Below, piece by piece: positions 28,520 through 34,943 of a stretch of DNA of 35,443 bases; the first letter of the stretch is position 1; each line of letters begins with the position of its first letter. A program made the position numbers and the translations under genes. Below the pieces are notes generated by a model, which was not told where the DNA came from, searched no databases, and was given only the letters and a program-made list of their open reading frames with translations. The DNA is taken from positions 1-35,443 of IMG/VR virus record IMGVR_UViG_3300028840_004191; one strand, given 5' to 3'. Source of the stretch: a virus.

Positions 28520-29209
28520 TGCCTTTAATTGGGACACCGCTATTAGCATCATTATCATCGTTGGTAGACGATAGAGGTTGATCCATGGTATCATGTGGCC
28601 CCAGTAAACTTTGAACCTGATTTGTTGTAGCCAATCATATTTTATACAGAACAGGATGAAATATACTTCATAGTTCTGAAGGCCAAGCAGGACTATGGGA
28701 TTTAACATTATCTTCTTTCTGTAGAGTAGCCAGATGATAACGAGAAGAGATATGATGGCGTAGTCTACGTGAAATATGCTGTATTTGTTTACCCTGATCA
28801 TGCCCCGTAAACCGACAAGGTATAGAAACCGTGGGGCCTCGTATAGGTAGCCTGTGGCTAGTGTCATGTGGCAGGCTAATGTGATCGAGTAGGGGTGGTC
28901 CCTTGTTCTATGGTGTGCTAATCCGTAGGTTAGCAGTGTGAAGATTAGGTACATGGCGGGGGTGGTCCATGTCTGCCAGTATTGAAGGTATCCTAGCTCC
29001 CAATATCGGGGGTGTCTTAGGAATCCGAGGAGATCATAGCCTCGGATATGGGTGAAAGTGTATAGTATGGCGAAACTGTATAGTGATAGTATGCCTATGT
29101 GAAACACCCATTCTAGTTTACGGGTTCTTAAGTGGATAAGATAAAGTAAGAATACGAGAAGTGCCCCATTCTCCTTGATAATGCTAGGTTCAATAAACAT
29201 GGGATCCAC
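28499..29209 (-). CDS. Polytopic membrane protein of the glycan block
   Basis: A 236-residue protein, about six or seven hydrophobic segments (LLVFLLYLIHL, ILSLYSFAILYTFTHI, AIISLLVIIWLLY) with aromatic and Arg/His-rich loops such as YLYEAPRFLYLVGLRG. Last gene of the glycan operon; it converges on, and overlaps by 21 bp, the adhesin gene. It could be a flippase-, polymerase- or acyltransferase-like membrane protein; no signature decides. GTG at 29209 or ATG at 29200 may be the start. Confidence 0.55.
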   Translation of the reverse strand: MDPMFIEPSIIKENGALLVFLLYLIHLRTRKLEWVFHIGILSLYSFAILYTFTHIRGYDLLGFLRHPRYWELGYLQYWQTWTTPAMYLIFTLLTYGLAHHRTRDHPYSITLACHMTLATGYLYEAPRFLYLVGLRGMIRVNKYSIFHVDYAIISLLVIIWLLYRKKIMLNPIVLLGLQNYEVYFILFCIKYDWLQQIRFKVYWGHMIPWINLYRLPTMIMMLIAVSQLKALDYGIK

Positions 29210-29864
29210 GTAACAATGTTTTCACTCTGGCCTTTAGAAGCCGGTATCTGAGCTCAGGAACCGAACAGGTCTGGGGTATGCCGATGCTTTTTAGGGTGTA
29301 TCTGTCTGAGTCGGGTTTGTTGAGCATTCTTTCACCCATGCGGGCGAGCCGGTATCCGCAGTCGTGCAGCATCTTTGACATGTTTTCGTTGGTTCGGTTG
29401 TACGGGTAAGCGTAGGCATAGACTGGTGATCCGGTGAGTTCTTCGATGATTCTCTTCGATTCGGTGAGCTCGTTTCTAGCCTCCTCTGTCTTCAACCTCG
29501 TTATGTCTCGGTGGGTGAGGCCGTGGCTTTGAAAGTTCACTGTTTCAACCATGTCTTTTATATGTGTGCTTGTCAACGTATGACGTTGCGTATTCATGGT
29601 CTTCGTTTTAGGGTTGATGTATGAGTCTATGAATTGGGTCGTGAGGAAAAGCGTCACCAGCCCCGGCATCTGTTTGAATATCGGGTATAGCTGATAGTTG
29701 CTTGCCCATCCATCGTCAAACGTTATGAATAAGGGTTTATGGGGCAGAGTCTCATCGTATGCCAGTTTCTCAAGTGGGGTTATGTTGTAATTATTATGGT
29801 AATACTTTAGATGCTTGGTGAACCGTATTGGAGTTATCTGGTGGTAGTGGACAAACGTGATCAT
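29190..29864 (-). CDS. Polysaccharide deacetylase (NodB-type)
   Basis: A 224-residue enzyme removing acetyl groups from sugar polymers or lipid-linked sugars using a divalent metal. Motif 1, FITFDDGW, is at 46-53 with the base and metal aspartates Asp50 and Asp51. Motif 2, SHGLTHRD, is at 113-120 with both metal histidines. Motif 3, AYAYPYNR, is near 149-156. A full NodB core is present. It lacks a signal peptide, so it probably acts in the cytoplasm on a sugar precursor. Overlaps its neighbours by four to twenty bases. Confidence 0.8.
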   Translation of the reverse strand: MITFVHYHQITPIRFTKHLKYYHNNYNITPLEKLAYDETLPHKPLFITFDDGWASNYQLYPIFKQMPGLVTLFLTTQFIDSYINPKTKTMNTQRHTLTSTHIKDMVETVNFQSHGLTHRDITRLKTEEARNELTESKRIIEELTGSPVYAYAYPYNRTNENMSKMLHDCGYRLARMGERMLNKPDSDRYTLKSIGIPQTCSVPELRYRLLKARVKTLLRGSHVY

Positions 29865-30337
29865 CGCCAGACATCCACCCTTATGCTATGTGGCCAAAGA
29901 GGGAAAGGTATCAACTTATGAAACATGCCTCGATAGATGGTCTGTACCTCAAAGTTCATAGTTCCCATATACATAGGGATTATCTTCTCCCAGGTCTTTG
30001 CATCAAAGTTTGAGACATGAACCTCTGAACGATGGAGGCTAGGGAACTTTAGCCATAGGCGGTGCGGACACACAATTATTAGGCGTTTATCTGTTACCCT
30101 CCATAATTCTTTCAGCAAAACCCACCAATCAGGCACGTGCTCAATGACATGATAGCATTTGACGGTGTGAAACTCCCTGTCAACGAACATCGGCATATCC
30201 CGCCCATCTGCCTGCACGAAGCTCTGTATGTTATCCGGGTTCAACGCGGGGCCTAAGCCTCCGCGTCGATGCAGGCTTGATATGTAGAGATCTACATTTA
30301 CGTCGCCGCGTGGGTGAAGACCACACCCCACATCCAA
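29861..30337 (-). CDS. SAM-dependent methyltransferase (class I), short
   Basis: A 158-residue protein. MDVGCGLHPRGDVNVDLY is a Rossmann motif I followed by an acidic strand end; QADGRDMPMFVDREFHTVKC and YHVIEHVPDWWVLLKELWRV match motifs II and post-II of UbiE/COQ5-like methyltransferases. The protein starts almost at motif I, so the usual N-terminal helices are missing. TTG at 30337 is the first canonical start; KVLDVGCG coding extends slightly upstream. Confidence 0.75.
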   Translation of the reverse strand: MDVGCGLHPRGDVNVDLYISSLHRRGGLGPALNPDNIQSFVQADGRDMPMFVDREFHTVKCYHVIEHVPDWWVLLKELWRVTDKRLIIVCPHRLWLKFPSLHRSEVHVSNFDAKTWEKIIPMYMGTMNFEVQTIYRGMFHKLIPFPLWPHSIRVDVWR

Positions 30338-30348
30338 AACCTTTGAGT

Positions 30349-31065
30349 CTAAGGCATCGACCCCCGCTTAAAGACAACATAGTATTTAGGAGTCACCAGT
30401 TTTAGGAGTCCCAGCTTATCCAGAAGCAATGCTATTTTGATCCAGTGTGGCTTGTATAGGTGCGGGTAAACCAGTTTATAGAAGTCTATGAACATGTCAA
30501 AGTTTACAATGTATCGGCTTGATACTTTTCCCAGTTTTTTACGTAGCTCGTAATAGTCTGGTTCATATACATCATATTCTTTCCGGTTCTTCTGTGTTCT
30601 CGCCCATGCTGAAGCGAGCCATCTGGGCAGGAGATCTATGAAGGGGAACCCTGTGTGGCGATCTATGGGGAAGAAACGGTTTCCCGTTGAGAAGAAGCTG
30701 AACCCGTCTTTTTTCATTACCCTGCTGTTTTCGGCTAGAAACTTATCCTGCTCTGGGATGTGTTCATAGACATCGGATGAGAACACGTTTTTTATGATGT
30801 TGCCTCGTATTGGGAGCATGGTGGCGTCTGCGGTTATGTAGTTAAGGTGTGCCTCAGTGTTTTTCTTGTAGCTTATGTCTAGGGAGATGGCTGTGCCGCC
30901 AGCCTTTTTGATGGCATTTGAGAAGAATCCTGTGCTGCACCCTATGTCGAGTGTGATTTCATCTATAATTGTGGAGTATTTTTTTATCCATGACAGGTAG
31001 AACCCGGCTCTATCTATAGAGCTTTTAGCATAGTGGGTGTTCCAGTGTCTAAGAGATGAAATCAT
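30349..31065 (-). CDS. SAM-dependent methyltransferase (class I)
   Basis: A 238-residue protein. LDIGCSTGFFSNAIKKAGG is motif I, AISLDIS motif II, ADATMLPIRGNIIKNVFSSD and VYEHIPEQDKFLAENSRVMK the following core motifs. The C-terminal 100 residues are an aromatic, basic extension (YKLVYPHLYKPHWIKI) that may contact a lipid or glycan substrate. First gene of the operon that also holds the second methyltransferase, deacetylase and membrane protein, started from the palindrome at 31091. Confidence 0.8.
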   Translation of the reverse strand: MISSLRHWNTHYAKSSIDRAGFYLSWIKKYSTIIDEITLDIGCSTGFFSNAIKKAGGTAISLDISYKKNTEAHLNYITADATMLPIRGNIIKNVFSSDVYEHIPEQDKFLAENSRVMKKDGFSFFSTGNRFFPIDRHTGFPFIDLLPRWLASAWARTQKNRKEYDVYEPDYYELRKKLGKVSSRYIVNFDMFIDFYKLVYPHLYKPHWIKIALLLDKLGLLKLVTPKYYVVFKRGSMP

Positions 31066-31083
31066 AGATGATTAACCATTGGT

Positions 31084-31106
31084 TTTATACGTATAAATAT
31101 TTATAC
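31084..31106. promoter_or_regulatory. GTATAAA palindromes, site 7 (three half-sites, divergent promoter)
   Basis: TTTATAC-GTATAAA (31084-31097) is a perfect palindrome sharing its right arm with GTATAAATATTTATAC (31091-31106), so three half-sites lie in tandem. It separates the minus gene starting at 31065 from the plus operon at 31145. The same arrangement and flanks recur at 33685-33706. Confidence 0.7.
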
Positions 31107-31144
31107 TCGAATTTGTATTACTGTTATTATGGAGAAGCAAGAGG

Positions 31145-31246
31145 TTGAATGACACTTATATATTTATTATAGTATTCGTTTTATCAGTGTTGATCGTTTT
31201 AATTGATAGGCTAAATCAACTTATAAAAGGAGGACAAACGGAGTGA
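31145..31246 (+). CDS. 33-residue membrane peptide (TTG start)
   Basis: MNDTYIFIIVFVLSVLIVLI then a charged tail with KGGQTE. TTG at 31145 is the first usable start; the MNDT opening is the same as in the gene at 31460. A seven-codon ORF (MEKQEVE, 31129-31152) sits between promoter and this gene and may act as a leader. The stop overlaps the next GTG. Confidence 0.45.
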   Translation: MNDTYIFIIVFVLSVLIVLIDRLNQLIKGGQTE

Positions 31247-31458
31247 AAAGCCCTTTGCTTCTAGCTATTGTTGCTATGGGTCTGGCGTGGGTAGCCCGTA
31301 TAGCACTATTAGTTATTAATGATTTCAAGGTCTATACCATTATGGTCTTTGGGTCTGGCTTTGTTACATCAATGCTTTTTGAGGAAATATTAAAAATCGC
31401 CAAAAATGGATGGCTTATTCCTTTGGAGGATGTCCAAAAAGAGAGAGGAGAAGGATAA
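31243..31458 (+). CDS. Two-span membrane protein (GTG start)
   Basis: A 71-residue protein with hydrophobic segments at about 4-24 (LLLAIVAMGLAWVARIALLV) and 31-47 (YTIMVFGSGFVTSMLFE) and a basic C terminus. GTG overlaps the previous TGA. AT-rich compared with flanking genes. Function unknown. Confidence 0.5.
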   Translation: MKSPLLLAIVAMGLAWVARIALLVINDFKVYTIMVFGSGFVTSMLFEEILKIAKNGWLIPLEDVQKERGEG

Positions 31459-31459
31459 A

Positions 31460-31690
31460 ATGAATGACACAGGTTCCATTAAAGACCCTATATTTGGTAT
31501 TGTTGTAACAATAATACTTTTTGTAGTCAGTTTTCTCAAGTGTAATAGTTCTCATGAATGTATGGAGGCTATGGCAAATGAAAACGGGTCAATTGGACTG
31601 TTTTTTTTGTTATTTGTTGGTGCATTTTTTGGATTCACTACGGTATTCAACTTTAAATACAACCATAAAATAGATAGAAAAGAGAATTAA
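31460..31690 (+). CDS. Two-span membrane protein
   Basis: A 76-residue protein: PIFGIVVTIILFVVSFLKC, a short loop with SSHECMEAMANENGS, then IGLFFLLFVGAFFGFTTVF and a basic tail. ATG at 31460 follows AGGAGAAGGA. The three small plus-strand membrane genes form an AT-rich insert within the minus-strand glycan block; they could be holin-like or exclusion proteins. Confidence 0.5.
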   Translation: MNDTGSIKDPIFGIVVTIILFVVSFLKCNSSHECMEAMANENGSIGLFFLLFVGAFFGFTTVFNFKYNHKIDRKEN

Positions 31691-31698
31691 CGCCACCT

Positions 31699-32319
31699 TT
31701 ATTTTTTAGCTTTATAGTATCTCCATGTTTTTCCGTCGAGTGGATAGTATTCTATGTCGGTGAAGCCCGCTGCCTTTAGTTGAAGGATGTTTGTTTCGCG
31801 GGAGCCGTAGTAGGTGATCAGGTCGCCGTAGACTGTTCGCTCTAATTTATAGGGAGGTTCATGGTTTCTTATCCGGGTCAGGGTGCGCCATGTTAGTCTT
31901 AGCGCGTCGATGTCGTGGCTGCTGTAGATATAAACGCCTCCGTTCCTTAGTACGCGGTGTACCTCAAATAACGCCTCCGTTCTTCGGTGCAGCGGGTAGA
32001 GGTAGTCTAGGCCGTTGAAGCTGAACAGTGCGGCATCAAAGCTGCGATCTTGGAAGTCTAGCTGTGTTGCGTCCATGACTCGGTAATCTATGTCTGGGTG
32101 GATGGTTCTGGCTTTCTCGATCATGAGGGCCGCTATGTCGATGCCTGTTACCTTGTGGCCCATGATGTTTAGGTATGCTGTGGTTCTGCCTGTTCCGCAG
32201 CCTATGTCAAGTATCCGCTGTGGGTTGGATAGGTGTTCGTGGAACAGTTTTTCTTCTATGGGGAATAATGTGGTTTTCTTGGTGTATATCTCAACGGCTT
32301 TAGGGTTATCGAAGCTCAA
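31699..32319 (-). CDS. SAM-dependent methyltransferase (class I)
   Basis: A 206-residue protein. RILDIGCGTGRTTAYLNIMG (motif I), VTGIDIAALMIEKA (motif II), DATQLDFQDRSFDAALFSFN (motif III region) and LFEVHRVLRNGGVYIYSSH follow the UbiE/Methyltransf_11 order. Starts inside the end of the GNAT-like gene, so co-translated with it. Likely methylates a sugar or small molecule made by the neighbouring enzymes. Confidence 0.85.
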   Translation of the reverse strand: MSFDNPKAVEIYTKKTTLFPIEEKLFHEHLSNPQRILDIGCGTGRTTAYLNIMGHKVTGIDIAALMIEKARTIHPDIDYRVMDATQLDFQDRSFDAALFSFNGLDYLYPLHRRTEALFEVHRVLRNGGVYIYSSHDIDALRLTWRTLTRIRNHEPPYKLERTVYGDLITYYGSRETNILQLKAAGFTDIEYYPLDGKTWRYYKAKK

Positions 32320-32815
32320 TCAATGCCCTCCTTAGACGATAATTGATCTTTGCAGTTAACCATTGGATCAGGGGTTTGGGTTTCAGTGGGTAGTTGGATG
32401 TGCTTAGCCTTCGTTTGTATGCCTCAATATTGGGTTTCTTGGAGCCTCCGAGGTCGATGTACTTGTATCCTTTATGGCTGTAGTGTTCTGCGGCCCACCA
32501 GAGAAGGTAGGTGTTGCCGTTGAGGCTCATGTAGTCGTGGTCGTTCCCGGCGTACCTGTAGACAAGGTGGTTGCCGTGGTCTTCCAATAGTATCGCGCTT
32601 ATGGGTTTGTCGCCTATTAATGCGACATAGATGTGCTGGTTTTTGTTGAGTGTGTGGGGCAGGTAGGCTGTGTCCCAGTGAAGGTTTCTCAGCTCGTCTA
32701 GGGTGCCCTGCCGTACCCTGAGATCACGGCTGGATCGTCTTACCGTGTTTCGTGTCTTGCGTTGAAGGCGTGGTAGCACAGGTGAGCCGAGGTCGATTCG
32801 GTAGCCTTGTCTCAT
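32306..32815 (-). CDS. GNAT/FemAB-like acyltransferase
   Basis: A 169-residue protein. IYVALIGDKPISAILLEDHG, a strand-turn-strand, and GYKYIDLGGSKKPNIEAYKRRL match the second half of FemAB/GNAT_6-type domains that transfer amino-acyl or acetyl groups to cell-wall or sugar substrates. The N terminus is basic (RLQRKTRNTVRRSSRDLRVR). It is shorter than full FemAB proteins, so only one GNAT half is present. Overlaps the glycosyltransferase stop by four bases. Confidence 0.7.
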   Translation of the reverse strand: MRQGYRIDLGSPVLPRLQRKTRNTVRRSSRDLRVRQGTLDELRNLHWDTAYLPHTLNKNQHIYVALIGDKPISAILLEDHGNHLVYRYAGNDHDYMSLNGNTYLLWWAAEHYSHKGYKYIDLGGSKKPNIEAYKRRLSTSNYPLKPKPLIQWLTAKINYRLRRALIELR

Positions 32816-33666
32816 AGTGTCTCACTCCATGCCTTATCGTATAGTGGGGCCACGTTTTGCCATGAGTATCGGTGGGCTCTTACCCGGTTATTATTGCCGA
32901 CTTCATCAGATAGCTCCGGGTCGTCTAGGAACCCCTGTATTAGTTGTCTGTATCTGTTAAGATGGTCGCTGGCGGGTACAGGTATTACGTATTCCTTGTC
33001 AACGAGGCTGTGTACTGCACCCACATCGGTGGCGATAACGGGCAGCCCGCACATGGCGGCTTCGAGGCCGGGTCGCCAGAATCCCTCGTAGTCGCTGAAG
33101 CCGACGCAGATCCTTGTGCTGTTGTAGAAGGCTGGGAGGTCGTGGTGGGGTATGTACTGGTTGTAGGTGGCTGTCTTGTAGGTGAAGCCGAGGCGGTCAA
33201 GGTGTTCGGCGTGTTTGTAGGTTTTGTGGTCGCGGCCTACCCAGGATAGAACGGCGTCGTTCTTTATCTTCATTGGTTTGAATAGCGTGGGGTCTTCTCC
33301 TGGCGGTAATACGTGGACGTGTTCGTTGAAGCTGTGGGCGTACTCGGTTAGGGTGGGGTCTACTCCGGTGGCTATGGCGTCGGCTTTCCATAGTATTTTG
33401 TCGTACCTGTATTTGCCGTGTTCTCCGCGTAGCCCGACGATTACCTTGTTACGGTTCTTGTGTAGGTGGTTTATGTAGCGGAGGGACCATACTTTTTTGC
33501 CTAGTATCTGGACGTTGTGGAAGTGGATTATGGAGTCTCTTGCGTTGTTGATTTCTCGGGGTGTGGCGGGGATTACCGTGTTTGTTGAGTGTTGGGCTAG
33601 GTTCGTTGCTGTGAAGTCGCTGCACCACGGCTTCTCGGCTGGGTAGGTGACGTAATAGACCTTCAA
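32812..33666 (-). CDS. Glycosyltransferase, GT4-like (GT-B fold)
   Basis: A 284-residue protein. The C-terminal half carries the GT4 signature: CVGFSDYEGFWRPGLEAAMC, with GLPVIATDVGAV following, in which the acidic E-x7-E pair binds the nucleotide sugar. ADAIATGVDPTL and HVLPPGEDPTLF are typical linker segments. The N-terminal domain is short, as in some viral members. It transfers a sugar from a nucleotide-sugar or lipid-linked donor. First gene of its operon, from the palindrome at 33685. Confidence 0.85.
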   Translation of the reverse strand: MKVYYVTYPAEKPWCSDFTATNLAQHSTNTVIPATPREINNARDSIIHFHNVQILGKKVWSLRYINHLHKNRNKVIVGLRGEHGKYRYDKILWKADAIATGVDPTLTEYAHSFNEHVHVLPPGEDPTLFKPMKIKNDAVLSWVGRDHKTYKHAEHLDRLGFTYKTATYNQYIPHHDLPAFYNSTRICVGFSDYEGFWRPGLEAAMCGLPVIATDVGAVHSLVDKEYVIPVPASDHLNRYRQLIQGFLDDPELSDEVGNNNRVRAHRYSWQNVAPLYDKAWSETL

Positions 33667-33684
33667 CGCAGATAAACAAAGACG

Positions 33685-33743
33685 TTATACGTATAAATAT
33701 TTATACTCGTAATTGTCCTTTTATATAGTATAAACTTTTATAC
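33685..33743. promoter_or_regulatory. Double GTATAAA palindromes, sites 8 and 9 (divergent promoter)
   Basis: Site 8: TTATAC-GTATAA overlapping GTATAAATATTTATAC (33691-33706), 25 bp before the glycosyltransferase start on the minus strand. Site 9: GTATAAA-CT-TTTATAC (33728-33743), 22 bp before the ATG at 33765 on the plus strand. Each divergent gene thus has its own palindrome at the TATA position. Confidence 0.75.
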
Positions 33744-33764
33744 TGTATTTACAGTGTAAATACT

Positions 33765-33962
33765 ATGGCTAAGAAGAAATGGGAAAGGCCCCTTGTATAC
33801 AAAAGATTCGGTGGCGTAACATACAAACTCGAAAACTCAGCTAGAAGCAAACGTGGGGCCAACTCGATAGCCAAGAAGTATAGAAATCAGGGGCACCCTG
33901 CCCGTGTAGTCAAAGCAAAAGACAAGGGCGGGAAGGTTCATTATCTGATATACACAAAATAA
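33765..33962 (+). CDS. Small basic protein, relative of 13781-14014
   Basis: A 65-residue basic protein: KRFGGVTYKLENS, KRGANSIAKKYRNQGHPAR and VVKAKDKGGKVHYLIYTK, a strand-helix-strand arrangement. It shares the FxGxTY...RNxGxxARxxKxKD pattern and an identical upstream palindrome with the protein at 13781. Candidate nucleic-acid-binding or regulatory protein; it sits alone between two minus-strand glycan genes. Confidence 0.6.
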   Translation: MAKKKWERPLVYKRFGGVTYKLENSARSKRGANSIAKKYRNQGHPARVVKAKDKGGKVHYLIYTK

Positions 33963-33981
33963 CTCTAACGTTAATTATTTT
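33956..33981. terminator. Possible bidirectional terminator
   Basis: AAAATAA (33956-33962) and TTATTTT (33975-33981) form an inverted repeat exactly at the convergent ends of the basic-protein gene and the sulfatase gene, giving a T-rich end in both directions. Confidence 0.4.
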
Positions 33982-34871
33982 GCCAGGCTATTTATGAGGA
34001 TTCGTAATGTTGAGTGAGTTTCTATTTTGGTGCTGGGTGTGTCCCCGGCTATGAAGAACGGCACCGTTATGTTTTCCGGGTTGAATCTGTTGCCCTTGTG
34101 TCCGTAGTGTCCGTGTTCTCCGAACTCTTCTCCGTGGTCGCTGGTGAATAGCACCGTAGTCTTGTCATAGTCCACGGTTTCAAGGTACTTGTTGAGTGTG
34201 TGCCACATCTCCATCGACTCGGATAGGTAGAGGCTGTACCATGTCTTAGCTTCGTCGAGGGATGGGTGGTAGTAGCCGCGTACTGCGCTGATCTGGTTGT
34301 CGTTGAGGTCAATGATCTTCTCTATGGGCAGCCCTGCTGTGGTGGGGTAGTATGGGGTGTGGGGGTCCATTAGGTGAAGCCAGAGGAAGTAGGGCGGCTC
34401 AAGGGTATAGGTCTTCATGGCCTCTAGTTTGGCCTCTATGCGGCAATAGGGTAGGTATTCCGTGGGTGGGCCTCTGATCAGTTTCTTTAAATGATTGTAT
34501 GTTGAGTCTGGTAGGCGTTTCTGGAGGGCGTCACGGACCCTGTTATATTTCCTGTTTAGTCGGGCTTTTCTGTTATGGGTGTGGAGGTCTATCACGTTAT
34601 TGAAGCCGTGTCTGAATCTGTCTACTACGGGGTTGCTGTGTATGAGGAGTGTGCTGTATCCTTGGCGGCCCAGGTCGCGGGGTATGTTCATGGTGGGGCT
34701 GTAGAGATCCATGCCTGATAGCATCCAGGGTAAGCTGAGCTCGGTAGAGCTGTTCATGGCATTCACGTTGAGTAGTTTAGCTGGGTAGTCTTTGAAGCTC
34801 TCTGTCAACAGTAGGTGGTTGAAGGTGTCTCTGCGTAGGCTGTCAGCAACGATTAAGATGAGGTTCTTCAA
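33975..34871 (-). CDS. Sulfatase/alkaline-phosphatase-superfamily enzyme
   Basis: A 298-residue protein. LILIVADSLRRDTF (4-17) supplies the first metal aspartate; FLWLHLMDPHTPY near residue 165-177 and FTSDHGEEFGEHGHYGHKG near 243-261 supply metal and active-site residues, the sulfatase pattern. The usual CxPxR nucleophile motif is replaced by NSSTELSLPWMLSG, so the nucleophile is Ser or Thr, as in phosphoethanolamine transferase or phosphodiesterase-like members. No signal peptide, hence probably cytoplasmic. May trim or transfer sulfate or phosphate groups on glycans. Confidence 0.75.
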   Translation of the reverse strand: MKNLILIVADSLRRDTFNHLLLTESFKDYPAKLLNVNAMNSSTELSLPWMLSGMDLYSPTMNIPRDLGRQGYSTLLIHSNPVVDRFRHGFNNVIDLHTHNRKARLNRKYNRVRDALQKRLPDSTYNHLKKLIRGPPTEYLPYCRIEAKLEAMKTYTLEPPYFLWLHLMDPHTPYYPTTAGLPIEKIIDLNDNQISAVRGYYHPSLDEAKTWYSLYLSESMEMWHTLNKYLETVDYDKTTVLFTSDHGEEFGEHGHYGHKGNRFNPENITVPFFIAGDTPSTKIETHSTLRILINSLAK

Positions 34872-34895
34872 CTTGGATTAAAAATGACGTAAAAA

Positions 34896-34911
34896 GTATA
34901 AATACTTATAC
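34896..34911. promoter_or_regulatory. GTATAAA palindrome, site 10 (divergent promoter)
   Basis: GTATAA-ATAC-TTATAC, the same core as at 22923, 25 bp before the sulfatase start (minus) and 33 bp before the fibre TTG (plus). A following GTTACTCAACAT (34916-34927) is the inverted form of the repeat at 16956. Confidence 0.7.
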
Positions 34912-34943
34912 TAGAGTTACTCAACATTTATACTTGAAGGACA

